Source: Sphingomonas astaxanthinifaciens DSM 22298
GTDB lineage: Bacteria > Pseudomonadota > Alphaproteobacteria > Sphingomonadales > Sphingomonadaceae
DNA length: 64,000 bases
Direction of reading: 5' to 3'
NCBI RefSeq assembly: GCF_000711715.1
Contig: NZ_JONN01000002.1
Coordinates: 62,001 to 126,000, forward strand
In this document: piece by piece, positions 45,881 to 55,267 of the stretch
Numbering within the stretch: the first letter of the stretch is position 1
How the letters are laid out: each line of letters opens with the position of its first letter
Notes under the pieces: model-generated
What the model saw: the letters and a program-made list of their open reading frames with translations, nothing else
What the model was told of the DNA's origin: nothing
Database searches by the model: none
Made by a program: the position numbers and the translations under genes

Positions 45881-47259
45881 AGCGCGCCCTGCTTTCCACC
45901 GCGCTCGCGCTGTTCCTCGCGGCGCCCGCCATGGCCGACACCGTGGTCATCTCGGGCGGCACGGTCGCGCTTGGCGACGGCTCGGCGCCGATCCCCAACG
46001 GGCAGGTGGTGATCACCGACGGCCGGGTGGTCGCCGCCGGTGACATCCGGATGAAGCTGCCCGCCGGCACGCGCGTCATCGACGCCACCGGCAAGTGGGT
46101 GACCCCGGGGATCGTCGCCGGCTTCTCGCGGCTGGGCCTCGTCGACGTCGATGCGGTCGACCAGACCAACGACACCAGCAGCGACGGGCCGTTCAGCGCC
46201 GCGCTCGACGTCGCGACCGCAATCAATCCCAATGCCGCGCCGGTCGCGATCAACCGCGCCGAGGGCATTACGCGCGCCGTCGTCGCCCCGTCGGCGGGCA
46301 AGTCGATCTTCGCGGGCCAGGGCGCGCTGATCGACACCGCCGCCGATGCCGACCCCGTCACCCGCGCACGGCTGTTCCAATATGTCGAGCTTGGCGAGCA
46401 GGGCGCAGGGCAGGCAGGCGGCAGCCGCACCGCCGCGCACGTCCTCCTCCGCAATGCGCTGCGCGAGGCGCAGCAGGTCGCCGGGGGAGGGGGCAGCAGC
46501 CGCGCCGACTCCGGTCGCTCCGCCGGCGGTGCGGGAAGCGACCCGGTCATCGCCAATCCCAACGAATCGCGGTCCTACGAGGCACGCCGCAACCAGGACG
46601 TGCTCCTCACCCGCTTCGACGCCCTGGCGCTGGTCCCGGTGGTCCGCGGCCGCCAGATCCTCGCGGTCCATGTCGAGCGCGCGGCCGACCTTCGCCAGGT
46701 CATCGCCCTCAAGCGCGAATTCCCCGCGCTTCGGCTCGTGATCGTCGGCGCCGACGAAGGCTGGACCGTGGCCAGTGAGCTTGCCGCCGCCAACATCCCG
46801 GTCATCGCCTCGGCGCTGAGCGACCTTCCCGCCCAGTTCGAGAATCTCGCCGCGACGCAGAGCAATATCGGCCGGATGCGCGCCGCCGGGGTGCGGGTCG
46901 CGATCGGGACGGTCAACGACGACGAGAGCCGAATGGCCTTTCGCGCCCGCTATTACGCCGGGAACCTCGTCGGCCTGACCAGGGTCCCGCGCGCTTCCGG
47001 CCTGAGCTGGGGTGAAGCGCTGAAGGCGATCACGTCCGCGCCCGCCGAGGTGCTCGGCCTCACCGACATCGGCAGCCTCACGCCCGGCAAGCGCGGCGAC
47101 GTCGTCATCTGGAACGGCGATCCGCTCGACAACATGAGCGCCGCGGAAATGGTCATGATCGACGGGGTCGAGCAGCCGCTCGTCACCCGCCAGACCCGCC
47201 TTCGCGACCGCTACCGCGACCTCGAGCGCGGCGCGCTCCCCGAGGCCTACCGGCATTGA
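45877..47259 (+). CDS. amidohydrolase-like exported protein lacking the HxH metal motif
   Basis: A 460-aa paralogue of the preceding gene with a signal peptide (residues 1-20, ending PAMA). The position where its partner has IDIHSHLGDY reads VTPGIVAGFSRLGLVD, so both metal histidines are missing. The beta-sandwich frame and the C-terminal SLTPGKRGDVVIWNGDPL are conserved. A QGAGQAGGSRTAAHVL insertion also differs. The pair with one intact and one degenerate member suggests a heterodimer or pseudo-enzyme. It overlaps nnrU at its end. Confidence 0.85.
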   Translation: MKRALLSTALALFLAAPAMADTVVISGGTVALGDGSAPIPNGQVVITDGRVVAAGDIRMKLPAGTRVIDATGKWVTPGIVAGFSRLGLVDVDAVDQTNDTSSDGPFSAALDVATAINPNAAPVAINRAEGITRAVVAPSAGKSIFAGQGALIDTAADADPVTRARLFQYVELGEQGAGQAGGSRTAAHVLLRNALREAQQVAGGGGSSRADSGRSAGGAGSDPVIANPNESRSYEARRNQDVLLTRFDALALVPVVRGRQILAVHVERAADLRQVIALKREFPALRLVIVGADEGWTVASELAAANIPVIASALSDLPAQFENLAATQSNIGRMRAAGVRVAIGTVNDDESRMAFRARYYAGNLVGLTRVPRASGLSWGEALKAITSAPAEVLGLTDIGSLTPGKRGDVVIWNGDPLDNMSAAEMVMIDGVEQPLVTRQTRLRDRYRDLERGALPEAYRH

Positions 47260-47924
47260 GCGCGAGTGCGATGGTCGCGGGCTTCGGCGCCGCCTTCATC
47301 GCCACGCATCTCCTCATGTCGCATCCGCTGCGCCAGCCGCTCGCGAAGCGGCTCGGCAATGCGGGCTTCCAGGCGCTCTATTCGGTCATTGCGCTGGTCA
47401 CCTTCGGCGGCATGGTCTGGGCCCGCAAGGGCGCCGGTCCCGAGCCCTTGCTGTGGCAGCCCCAACCCTGGGCCTGGATCGTCGCTGCGTTCCTGACCTG
47501 GTCTGCGGCCATGCTGCTGGTCGGCTCCTTCCGCCGCAACCCGGCGATGGTGACCTTCGGGCCGGGCAGCGAGGTGAAGATCGGTGCGCCGAGCGGCGTG
47601 TTCCGCATCACCCGGCACCCGATGATGTGGGGCTTCGCGCTCTGGGCGATAAGCCACATCCTCGTCCATCCCGAACCCTCGGCGATCACGCTCGCGCTGG
47701 TGGTGCTGATTATGGCGCTGGCGGGCTCGGCAGGTCAGGACGTCAAGAAACGCCGGCACCTCGGGGTCGCCTGGGAGCAGTGGGTCGCACGGACCAGCTT
47801 CATGCCCTTCGGCCGGGGCCTGCACGGGCCGGGCGCCTTCGCCGCGGTCGGCGGGACCCTGCTGTGGCTCGGCGCGACCTGGTTGCACCCAATGCCCGTC
47901 GGACTGTGGCAGTGGCTCGCCTGA
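47256..47924 (+). CDS. nnrU: NnrU-family integral membrane protein
   Basis: A 222-aa protein with about six TM helices, of the NnrU family (isoprenylcysteine-carboxyl-methyltransferase-like topology). The segments HLLMSHPLRQPLAKRLGN, RITRHPMMWGFALWAISHILVHP and AWEQWVARTSFMPF are diagnostic. NnrU was first named near nitric-oxide reductase genes, but its function is unclear. The TTG at 47256 overlaps the previous stop (TTGA); ATG 47271 (MVAGFG) is a likely alternative. The gene precedes glmM by 18 bp. Confidence 0.87.
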   Translation: MSASAMVAGFGAAFIATHLLMSHPLRQPLAKRLGNAGFQALYSVIALVTFGGMVWARKGAGPEPLLWQPQPWAWIVAAFLTWSAAMLLVGSFRRNPAMVTFGPGSEVKIGAPSGVFRITRHPMMWGFALWAISHILVHPEPSAITLALVVLIMALAGSAGQDVKKRRHLGVAWEQWVARTSFMPFGRGLHGPGAFAAVGGTLLWLGATWLHPMPVGLWQWLA

Positions 47925-47942
47925 CGCGCTAGGGCGCTCGGC

Positions 47943-49283
47943 ATGGCACGCAAATTCTTCGGCACCGACGGCATCAGGGGCCTCACCAACAAGCCGCCCA
48001 TGACCGCCGACGTGGCGCTTCGGGTCGGGCAGGCCGCGGGCGCCCATTTCCTGCGCGGCGACCACCGCCACCGGGTGGTGATCGGCAAGGACACGCGCCT
48101 GTCGGGGTACATGATGGAAAGCGCGCTGGTCGCGGGCTTCACCAGCGTCGGCATGGACGTGGTCCTGCTCGGACCGATGCCGACCCCGGCAGTGGCGATG
48201 CTGACCCGCTCGATGCGGGCCGACCTCGGCGTGATGATCTCCGCCAGCCACAATCCCTTCGCCGACAACGGCATCAAGCTGTTCGGCCCCGACGGCTACA
48301 AGCTGTCGGACGACGACGAGATCGCGATCGAGGCGGCGCTCGCGGGCAAGGTCGAACTGGTCCCCGCCGGCAAGATCGGGCGCGCCAAAAGAATCGAGGA
48401 CGCGCGCGGCCGCTACGTCCATTTCGCCAAGTCGACTTTCCCCGAGCAGCTGCGCCTCGACGGCCTCAAGATCGTGGTCGATTGCGCCAATGGCGCGGCC
48501 TATCACGTCGCCCCCGACGCCCTGTGGGAGCTGGGCGCCGAGGTCATTCCGCTGGGCGTCCAGCCCAACGGCACCAACATCAACGACGAATGCGGCTCGA
48601 CCCACCCGCAGCTCCTGCGCGAGACCGTGGTCGCGAGCGGCGCCGACATCGGCCTTGCCCTCGACGGCGACGCCGACCGGCTGATCGTGGTCGACGAGCA
48701 TGGCAAGGTGATCGACGGCGACCAGCTGATGGCGCTGATCGCGCTCGACCAGCACCGCCAGGGCCTGCTCAAGGGCGGCGCGGTGGTCGCGACGGTGATG
48801 AGCAACCTCGGGCTCGAGCGGCATCTCGCGGCCTCGGGGCTCGGCCTCCACCGGACCAAGGTCGGCGACCGCTATGTCCTCGAAGGCATGCGCGAGCATG
48901 GCTGCAACGTCGGCGGCGAGCAGTCGGGCCACATCATCCTGACCGATCATGCGACCACCGGCGACGGCCTGGTCGCGGGGCTTCAGATCCTCGCCGCCAT
49001 GGTCTCGCAGGGCAAGAAAGCGAGCGACCTCCTCCATCAGTTCGAGCCGGTTCCCCAGCTTCTCCGCAACGTCCGCTTCGCCGCCGGCGCGCCGCTCGAC
49101 GATGCGCGCGTCCAGTCGGTCATCGCGGGGGCCGAGCAGCGCCTCGACGGGCGCGGGCGCCTGGTCATCCGCAAGTCGGGGACCGAACCGTTGATCCGGG
49201 TCATGGCCGAGGGCGACGACGCGGCCGAGGTCGAGGAAGTCGTGGCCGAGATCTGCGCCGCGGTCGAAGAGGCGGCCGCCTGA
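47943..49283 (+). CDS. glmM: phosphoglucosamine mutase
   Basis: Converts glucosamine 6-phosphate to glucosamine 1-phosphate for UDP-GlcNAc, peptidoglycan and LPS. The 446-aa protein has the N-terminal [12 protein letters not shown], the phosphoserine loop [13 protein letters not shown], the metal loop [12 protein letters not shown], the sugar loop GEQSGHI and the C-terminal phosphate loop [12 protein letters not shown]. All catalytic motifs are intact. Its stop overlaps the next gene (ATGA, 49280s). Usual neighbours folP or ftsH are not in the window. Confidence 0.97.
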   Translation: MARKFFGTDGIRGLTNKPPMTADVALRVGQAAGAHFLRGDHRHRVVIGKDTRLSGYMMESALVAGFTSVGMDVVLLGPMPTPAVAMLTRSMRADLGVMISASHNPFADNGIKLFGPDGYKLSDDDEIAIEAALAGKVELVPAGKIGRAKRIEDARGRYVHFAKSTFPEQLRLDGLKIVVDCANGAAYHVAPDALWELGAEVIPLGVQPNGTNINDECGSTHPQLLRETVVASGADIGLALDGDADRLIVVDEHGKVIDGDQLMALIALDQHRQGLLKGGAVVATVMSNLGLERHLAASGLGLHRTKVGDRYVLEGMREHGCNVGGEQSGHIILTDHATTGDGLVAGLQILAAMVSQGKKASDLLHQFEPVPQLLRNVRFAAGAPLDDARVQSVIAGAEQRLDGRGRLVIRKSGTEPLIRVMAEGDDAAEVEEVVAEICAAVEEAAA

Positions 49284-49486
49284 TGCTGGCGATGAAGATC
49301 GCCTGCGAGCGCTGCGTGGAGCCGCTACCCGCCCAGTTGCCGGGGGCATTCATCTGTTCCTACGAATGCACCTTCTGCAGCCCCTGCGCCGAAGCCCTCG
49401 ACGAGCGCTGCCCCAATTGCGGGGGCGAATTGCTCGACCGGCCGACCCGGACGAAATCATCCGAGGCGCGGGTCGCGAAATCTTAA
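49283..49486 (+). CDS. DUF1272 small zinc-ribbon-like protein
   Basis: A 67-aa protein starting at the ATG that overlaps the glmM stop. Cysteines come in pairs: CERC (residues 8-11), then CSYECTFCSPC and CPNCGG, the pattern of DUF1272 proteins, which probably bind one or two zinc ions. The tail (TRTKSSEARVAKS) is basic. Function is unknown. The tight overlap with glmM suggests cotranslation, but I would not read a role in cell-wall synthesis from that alone. Confidence 0.85.
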   Translation: MLAMKIACERCVEPLPAQLPGAFICSYECTFCSPCAEALDERCPNCGGELLDRPTRTKSSEARVAKS

Positions 49487-49517
49487 GGGAGGGGGTGGCA
49501 GTGCGGAGACCGACCCC

Positions 49518-50699
49518 ATGACCGAGCAGCGCACCCCCCGAATCCTGATCATCGCCGGCTCCGACAGCGGAGGCGGGGCGGGGATCCAGGCCGACATCAA
49601 GACCGTCACCATGCTCGGCGGTCATGCGATGACCGCGATCACCGCGGTGACCGCGCAGAACAGCCTCGGGGTCGACGCGGTCCACCCCGTTCCCGCCGAG
49701 ATCGTGCTCGCGCAGATCGAGTCGGTCATCGCCGACTTCGGCGTCGACGCGATCAAGATCGGCATGATCGGCTCGGCCTTCACTGCGCGGATGGTCGCCG
49801 ACCGGCTTGAAGCGCTGGAACCGCGCGTGCCCCTGGTCTTCGATCCGGTGATGGTCGCCACCACCGGCGCCGCGCTCGCCGACGACGCCACCATCGCCGC
49901 CTTCGGGCGACTGATGGACCTTGCCACCATCACCACGCCCAATCTTCCCGAGCTCGTCCGGCTGACCGGCAAGGAAGACCCGGTCGAAGGCGCGCTGGGC
50001 CTCGTCTCCGCGCATCGCTGCGCGGTGCTGGTCAAGGGCGGTCACGACGAGGGCGAAGCGGTCGCCGACGCGCTGATCGAGGAAGACAATCTCACCAGCT
50101 GGCAGGGGACGCGGATCGAGACCCCGCACAGCCACGGCACCGGCTGCACGCTCGCCAGCGCGATCGCGGTCGGCCTGGCGCAGGGCAAGCGGCTCGCCGA
50201 CGCGGTCGCAGTCGCCCGCCAGTTCGTCCGGCTCGCCTTGCTCGAGGCGCCGGGGCTTGGGCAGGGGCACGGGCCGATGGGGCATGGCCGGGTCCGGCTC
50301 GATGTCGGCGGGTCGCCCCGCCTCAACCAGGTGACGGTGACCGGCAAGGATTATGCCGCGCAGGTCGCCTTCTACCGCAAGCTCGGCCTCACCCAGATCG
50401 TCGACAGCCCGGTCAACGGCTATGCCCGCTTCGAGACCTTTGGCGGGGCGACCTTCTCGGTCCAGATCGACCCCGACGAGGATATCTCGCCGACCACCGC
50501 CGTCTATTTCGAGTGCGATGACCTCGACAACCGGGTCGAGGCGCTCGCCCGCAGCGGCCTCGTCTTCGAGCATGGCCCGCGCGACCAGCCCTGGCTGTGG
50601 CGCGAGGCGCGGCTGCGCGATCCCGCGGGCAATATCGTCTTCCTCTACCGCGCCGGCGAAGCCCGCCGCTTTCCCCCGTGGCGAATGGCCGAGGGCTGA
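49518..50699 (+). CDS. thiD: hydroxymethylpyrimidine (phosphate) kinase fused to a VOC domain
   Basis: A 393-aa two-domain protein. Residues 8-262 are a complete ThiD kinase: IIAGSDSGGGAGIQADIKT, the KIGMIGS loop, DPVMVATTGAAL, NLPELVRLTG and the anion-hole motif HSHGTGC with Cys210. It makes HMP diphosphate for thiamine. Residues 269-382 form a vicinal-oxygen-chelate domain (glyoxalase/bleomycin-resistance fold): KDYAAQVAFYRKLGLTQIVD and LRDPAGNIVFLYRAG. The stop follows without any frameshift or internal stop. ThiD is normally about 265 aa, so the fusion is unusual. Confidence 0.93.
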   Translation: MTEQRTPRILIIAGSDSGGGAGIQADIKTVTMLGGHAMTAITAVTAQNSLGVDAVHPVPAEIVLAQIESVIADFGVDAIKIGMIGSAFTARMVADRLEALEPRVPLVFDPVMVATTGAALADDATIAAFGRLMDLATITTPNLPELVRLTGKEDPVEGALGLVSAHRCAVLVKGGHDEGEAVADALIEEDNLTSWQGTRIETPHSHGTGCTLASAIAVGLAQGKRLADAVAVARQFVRLALLEAPGLGQGHGPMGHGRVRLDVGGSPRLNQVTVTGKDYAAQVAFYRKLGLTQIVDSPVNGYARFETFGGATFSVQIDPDEDISPTTAVYFECDDLDNRVEALARSGLVFEHGPRDQPWLWREARLRDPAGNIVFLYRAGEARRFPPWRMAEG

Positions 50700-50713
50700 G
50701 CTAACACCGGGCC

Positions 50714-52948
50714 ATGCAGCCCAGTGAAACCGAGATCGAGGTCCCGTTCGACGCCGCTCTGTCCGAGCGCTATCTCGTCTATGCCCTCTCGACCATCACC
50801 GCCCGCTCGCTGCCCGACGTCCGGGACGGGCTGAAGCCGGTCCACCGCCGGCTGCTGTGGGCGATGCGGCTGCTCCGCCTCGATCCGGCCGGCGCCTACA
50901 AGAAATCGGCGCGCGTGGTCGGTGACGTCATCGGCAAATATCATCCGCACGGCGACCAGTCGGTCTATGACGCGATGGTCCGCCTGGCGCAGAGCTTCGC
51001 GCTTCGCTACCCGCTCGTCGACGGACAGGGCAATTTCGGCAACATCGACGGCGATAACGCCGCGGCCTATCGCTACACCGAAGCCAAGCTGACCACGATC
51101 GCGGCCCAGCTCATGGCCGGGCTCGACGAGGGGACGGTCGACTTCAAGCCGACCTACAATGGCGAGGAGGAAGAGCCAGAGGTCTTCCCCGGCCTGTTCC
51201 CCAACCTCCTCGCCAATGGCGCGAGCGGCATCGCGGTCGGCATGGCGACTAGCATCCCCCCGCACAACGTCACCGAACTGATCGACGCGGCGATGCACCT
51301 CATCGACAATCCCGGCGCCGAGACCCGCGACCTGATGGATTTCGTCGCCGGACCCGACTTCCCGACCGGCGGGCTGGTGGTCGACGCGCGCGAGACCATC
51401 CTTGCCGCCTATGAGAGCGGCCGCGGCAGCTTCCGGCTGCGCGCCCGCGCGGCTCAGGAGAAGGAGAAGGGCGGGGGCTGGGACCTCGTCGTCACCGAAA
51501 TTCCCTATGGCGTGCAGAAGGCCAAGCTGATCGAGCAGATCGCCGACCTCATCGCGACCAAGAAGCTGCCCATTCTCGCCGACGTCCGCGACGAAAGCGC
51601 CGAGGATTTGCGCATCGTGCTCGAGCCGAGAAGTCGCACGGTCGATCCGGCGCTGCTGCTCGAAAGCCTCTACCGGCTGACCGACCTCGAGGTGCGCTTC
51701 CCGCTCAACCTCAACGTGCTCGACCAGCATCGGACGCCGGGCGTGATGGGGCTGAAGGGCTGCCTCACCGCCTGGCTTCAGTTCCAGATCGAGGTGCTGC
51801 TCAACCGATCGCGCACGCGGGTCGGCAAGATCGAGGACCGGCTCGAGCTGCTCGACGGCTTCCTCGTCGCCTATCTGAACCTCGACCGGGTGATCGAGAT
51901 CATCCGCACCGAGGACGAGCCCAAGGCGGTGATGATGGCCGAGTTCGGCCTCTCCGACCGCCAGGCCGAGGCGATCCTCAACATGCGGCTGCGCAGCTTG
52001 CGCAAGCTCGAGGAGATGGAGATCGCCAAGGAACGCACCGCCTTGGCGAAGGAGCGTGAAGAGCTGCTCGCGCTGATCGACAGCCCGAGGAAGCAGCGCA
52101 ACCGCCTCAAGAAGGACCTCGAAGGCGTCAAGGCGAAGTTTGGCGACGCGCGCCGCACCACGATCGAGGAAAAGGCGCTCGCCGCCCGCGCCGAGATCGA
52201 CTGGTCGGCGATGATCGAGAAGGAGCCGATCACCGTCATCCTCTCGGCGCGCGGCTGGATCCGCGCGATGAAGGGCCATCTCGCCCCGACCGAGTTCGAG
52301 ACGCTCAAGTTCCGCGAGGGCGACGAACTCTGGGGCAAGCCGCTCCACGCCCAGACCACTGACAAGATCCTGATCGCGGGCGAGAACGGGCGCGTCTACA
52401 CGCTTGGCGGTGACAAGCTTCCGGGCGGGCGTGGCTTCGGCGAGCCGGTGCGCCTGTCGATCGACCTTCCTGCCGAGGTCGAGATCGCCGCCATGCTGGT
52501 GGTCAAGCCCGCCCACCGCCTGCTCACCGCCTCGAGCGACGGCCGCGGCTTCGTCACCTCGGGCGAAGCGGTCATTGCCGAAACCCGCAAGGGCAAGCAG
52601 CTGATGAACCTGCGTGAGGGCGCGAAGCTGCAGGTGCTGCGCCCGGTGCCTGAGGGCGCCGATGCGGTCGCGGTGATCGGCGACAATCGCAAATTGCTCG
52701 TCTTCAACCTCGCCGAATTGCCCGAAATGGGCCGCGGCGCGGGCGTCCAGCTCCAGCGCTACCGCGACGGCGGGCTCGCCGACGTGACCGTGCTCAGGGC
52801 CGCCGATGGGCTGAGCTGGAGCATGGGCGGCGAGTCCGGCCGCACGCGCAGCGAAACCGACTTGACCCCGTGGCGCGCGATCCGCGGTGCGAGCGGGCGG
52901 ATGGCCCCCCTGGGCTTCCCCCGCGACAATCGCTTCCAGGGCGAGTGA
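50714..52948 (+). CDS. parC: DNA topoisomerase IV subunit A
   Basis: A 744-aa type IIA topoisomerase subunit that decatenates chromosomes with ParE. The breakage domain has [38 protein letters not shown] and the active-site tyrosine in [10 protein letters not shown]. Later come the coiled-coil gate [17 protein letters not shown] and a C-terminal beta-pinwheel. ParC rather than GyrA is indicated by length and the lack of a GyrA-box QRRGGKG. At the quinolone-resistance position equivalent to E. coli ParC Ser80 the residue is Gln, as in other alphaproteobacterial ParC proteins I recall. Its stop overlaps the next gene. Confidence 0.95.
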   Translation: MQPSETEIEVPFDAALSERYLVYALSTITARSLPDVRDGLKPVHRRLLWAMRLLRLDPAGAYKKSARVVGDVIGKYHPHGDQSVYDAMVRLAQSFALRYPLVDGQGNFGNIDGDNAAAYRYTEAKLTTIAAQLMAGLDEGTVDFKPTYNGEEEEPEVFPGLFPNLLANGASGIAVGMATSIPPHNVTELIDAAMHLIDNPGAETRDLMDFVAGPDFPTGGLVVDARETILAAYESGRGSFRLRARAAQEKEKGGGWDLVVTEIPYGVQKAKLIEQIADLIATKKLPILADVRDESAEDLRIVLEPRSRTVDPALLLESLYRLTDLEVRFPLNLNVLDQHRTPGVMGLKGCLTAWLQFQIEVLLNRSRTRVGKIEDRLELLDGFLVAYLNLDRVIEIIRTEDEPKAVMMAEFGLSDRQAEAILNMRLRSLRKLEEMEIAKERTALAKEREELLALIDSPRKQRNRLKKDLEGVKAKFGDARRTTIEEKALAARAEIDWSAMIEKEPITVILSARGWIRAMKGHLAPTEFETLKFREGDELWGKPLHAQTTDKILIAGENGRVYTLGGDKLPGGRGFGEPVRLSIDLPAEVEIAAMLVVKPAHRLLTASSDGRGFVTSGEAVIAETRKGKQLMNLREGAKLQVLRPVPEGADAVAVIGDNRKLLVFNLAELPEMGRGAGVQLQRYRDGGLADVTVLRAADGLSWSMGGESGRTRSETDLTPWRAIRGASGRMAPLGFPRDNRFQGE

Positions 52949-53742
52949 GCGGGACGGACATGGGCTCGCCGACCCTCGCCGAGGTCGTGGCGGCAATCGC
53001 CGGCGACCCCCTGACCATCGACGCCCCGCCCAGCTGGAGCCAGGGCCGCACGCTCTATGGGGGCATGACCGCGGCGCTCGGCTGGGCGGCGGCGGCGCGC
53101 CTGCTTCCCGACCTTCCGCCGCTGCGCTCGGTCCATGCCGCCTTCGTCGGTCCCGCCGCCGGACGCCTGACCCTCGTCCCCGAGGTGCTGCGCCAGGGCA
53201 AGTCGGCGACCACAATCGGGGTCGACGTGCGCGGCGAGCAGGGGCTGGCGGCGCGCCTTACCTTCTTCTGCGGAAGCCCGCGCGCGAGCAAGGTTTCGCA
53301 CGAGCGGGTGACCGCCCCGGCCGCGCCACAACCCGACGACCTGCCTGCGGTACTCGGGAGCCGGCAGGGGCCGACCTTCGCCGCCAATTACGACATCCGC
53401 CATGTCTCGGGCGGACTGCCCTACAGCGGGGGTGCGCCCGAATTCCTGATGTGGGCCCGGATGAAGGAGGCGGGCGGGGCCGACCCGCTCGTCTCGCTGA
53501 TCGCGCTCGCCGATGTCCTCCCGCCGGCCTCGATGCCGGTGTTCCCCGAGCCCGGGGTCATCAGCACCTTGAGCTGGAGCTTCGATCTCGACCGCCTGCC
53601 CGAGGACGCCGGTGCCTGGTATCTCGCCAGTGCCACTGCCGAGACCACCGCCGACGGCTATTCGCGCCAGGCGATGGACCTGTGGGACATGGCCGGGCGG
53701 CGGGTGCTGGCGGGCCGGCAGACGGTCGCCATCTTCGTCTGA
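52945..53742 (+). CDS. TesB-type thioesterase-family protein
   Basis: A 265-aa double-hotdog acyl-CoA thioesterase-like protein. The N-terminal domain has SWSQGRTLYGGMTAALGWAAA, the signature of the 4HBT_3 family, and the C-terminal hotdog has LSWSFDLDRLPEDAGAWYLASATAETTADGYSRQAMDLWD. The GTG start at 52945 overlaps the parC stop (GTGA); ATG 52960 is an alternative five residues on. The substrate is unknown. It ends one base before the convergent LysR gene. Confidence 0.85.
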   Translation: MSGTDMGSPTLAEVVAAIAGDPLTIDAPPSWSQGRTLYGGMTAALGWAAAARLLPDLPPLRSVHAAFVGPAAGRLTLVPEVLRQGKSATTIGVDVRGEQGLAARLTFFCGSPRASKVSHERVTAPAAPQPDDLPAVLGSRQGPTFAANYDIRHVSGGLPYSGGAPEFLMWARMKEAGGADPLVSLIALADVLPPASMPVFPEPGVISTLSWSFDLDRLPEDAGAWYLASATAETTADGYSRQAMDLWDMAGRRVLAGRQTVAIFV

Positions 53743-53743
53743 G

Positions 53744-54637
53744 CTATTCGGCGAGCGCGCCGACCAGCCACTCGCTGAAGCGCTTTATCTTGGGCACTCG
53801 CGCGCGCTCGGGCGGCACGCAGAGCCAATAGGCATAGCCCGCGGTCGCGGTGGTGGCGAAAGGCTGGACCAGCCGGCCCGAGGCGAGGTCGCCCTTCCAC
53901 AGGAACGGGGTGAGCAAGGCGAAGCCCTGGCCGCCCATTGCGGCGTGACCCTCATTGGCCTGGTTGTCGAGCCGGATCCCGCCCTTGCGGCTGCGGCTGT
54001 CGAAAGGGATGCCGGCGGCGGCAAACCACAGGTCCCACCATTCGTCCTGCGGCCCGATCAGCGGCAGCGAGAGGAGGTCGGCGGGTTCGAGGCGCCGCCC
54101 GATCCTGTCCTCCGCCATCGCCACGCAGTCGGGGCTCGCCATGGGCGTGAAGTCGCTGCGGATGAGGAGCTTGCAGTCGAGCCCCGGCCAGTCGCCGCGC
54201 CCGGCGCGGATCGCGACATCGGCCTCGCCCGCATGGAGGTCGACCAGCCGGTTGTCGGTCAGCAGCCGCACGGCAAGGTCGGGATGGCCGATCTGGAAGC
54301 GGCCCAGCGTCCACGCCAGCCAGGTGTTGGCGAAGGTGTAGGTGGTGGCGACCGTGAGCAGTCCTTCGTCCTCGGCCCTGGTCGCGGCAAAGGCCTTTTC
54401 CATCAGGTCGAACGCCTGGCCGAGCGGCCCCAGCAGCTGCCGCCCCAGCGGGGTCAGCCGCGCCCGTCCGCGCTCGCGCACGAACAAGGGCGCCCCGACC
54501 CGGTCCTCGAGGCTCTTCACCTGGTAGGAGACCGCCGCCTGGGTCAGCCCCAGCTCGCTCGCCGCGGCGGTGAAATTCTCATGGCGTGCGGCTGCCTCGA
54601 ATACCCGGACGGCCGACAGGGGCGGAAGCTTGCGCAT
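53744..54637 (-). CDS. LysR-family transcriptional regulator (GcvA type)
   Basis: A 297-aa regulator. The N-terminal winged helix is LPPLSAVRVFEAAARHENFTAAASELGLTQAAVSYQVKSLE, the GcvA-like form of the LysR helix-turn-helix. The effector domain (about residues 90-295) has LLTVATTYTFANTWLAWTL and FLWKGDLASGRLVQPF. I start at ATG 54637, since the long frame beyond it lies in unrelated sequence antisense to purC. A T-N11-A palindrome is 10 bp upstream, and two small ORFs run divergently. Its effector is unknown. Confidence 0.92.
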   Translation of the reverse strand: MRKLPPLSAVRVFEAAARHENFTAAASELGLTQAAVSYQVKSLEDRVGAPLFVRERGRARLTPLGRQLLGPLGQAFDLMEKAFAATRAEDEGLLTVATTYTFANTWLAWTLGRFQIGHPDLAVRLLTDNRLVDLHAGEADVAIRAGRGDWPGLDCKLLIRSDFTPMASPDCVAMAEDRIGRRLEPADLLSLPLIGPQDEWWDLWFAAAGIPFDSRSRKGGIRLDNQANEGHAAMGGQGFALLTPFLWKGDLASGRLVQPFATTATAGYAYWLCVPPERARVPKIKRFSEWLVGALAE

Positions 54638-54646
54638 GGGGATATC

Positions 54647-54661
54647 ATAAGCCCCGCTTAT
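54647..54661. promoter_or_regulatory. T-N11-A palindrome, candidate LysR operator
   Basis: ATAAGCCCCGCTTAT is a perfect inverted repeat (ATAAGC-CCC-GCTTAT) containing T-N11-A, the classic LysR-type box. It lies 10 bp upstream of the LysR start and 142 bp upstream of the small ORF at 54803. Position suits autoregulation and possibly control of the divergent small genes. Confidence 0.65.
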
Positions 54662-54802
54662 TGCCCCCGGCAACCATTCGATTGGCGAAACGATCGCTGC
54701 TCTCGTATCTAGAATGCGTCGCCGGCAGGGAGGCAAGCCCCTCCATCCCCTCGAACCTCCCGCCGGCGACAAGCGACAGTTTGAGACAGGGAGATCCTCA
54801 CC

Positions 54803-54952
54803 ATGGCTTATGGTGTGACCACGCGCATGTATCTTGCGGCCGAGCCCGCGCGTCCCGCCCAGGCGGTGAGCCACGCGGCGGCCTTGTGGCGCCAGCTCGA
54901 ACCCAAGGCCCGCCTCGAAGCGGTCGAACGGACGCTCCGCACCGCCGCCTGA
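54803..54952 (+). CDS. hypothetical 49-aa protein
   Basis: A short ORF starting at ATG 54803 with AGGGAGA about 10 bp upstream. The product starts MAYGVTTRMYLAAEPAR and ends with LEAVERTLRTAA. It is alanine- and arginine-rich and probably helical, with no TM helix. I do not recognise a family. A second small ORF with the same ACAGGGAGA ribosome-binding site follows 29 bp later, so the two look like an operon divergent from the LysR gene. Confidence 0.6.
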   Translation: MAYGVTTRMYLAAEPARPAQAVSHAAALWRQLEPKARLEAVERTLRTAA

Positions 54953-54981
54953 CCGGCACCAGTTCAACAGGGAGAAGAACC

Positions 54982-55164
54982 ATGCGCGACGAACTTTTCG
55001 ACCGTGATTTCCAGGGTGGCCGCGAAGCGCTGAATGAGGGCATCGACCGGCTGATCGCCCGGATCGGCGCCTTTGTCCGTGCCACCGGCGAAGCGCAGGT
55101 CCGCGCCGAATGGAGCGCGCCCTGGGCTCGCTCCGGCCGCCGCAACCGCAGCGGCGTCGCCTGA
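54982..55164 (+). CDS. hypothetical 60-aa protein
   Basis: A short ORF starting at ATG 54982, 29 bp after the previous small gene and with a matching ACAGGGAGA site. The product begins MRDELFDRDFQGGREALNEGIDRL and ends ARSGRRNRSGVA; the first half is acidic and helical and the tail is basic. No signal peptide or TM helix is visible. I do not recognise a family. It may be a small stress or regulatory protein of the neighbouring LysR regulon, which is inference only. Confidence 0.6.
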   Translation: MRDELFDRDFQGGREALNEGIDRLIARIGAFVRATGEAQVRAEWSAPWARSGRRNRSGVA

Positions 55165-55267
55165 AACCCGTGCTCCCGTGCAGCGGCGGGACGCACCTTC
55201 GTTGCTTCACCGGCGGCGGCTCTCTATGTGAACGCACATCCTCCACCAGATGATTGGAAGCGTACGC

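Noticed and set aside
47247..49349. 700-aa open frame on the minus strand opposite nnrU and glmM
   Set aside because: Spans two real genes in antisense and has no motif of its own.
50645..53215. 856-aa open frame on the minus strand opposite parC
   Set aside because: Antisense to a fully conserved topoisomerase; composition is typical of GC-driven open frames.
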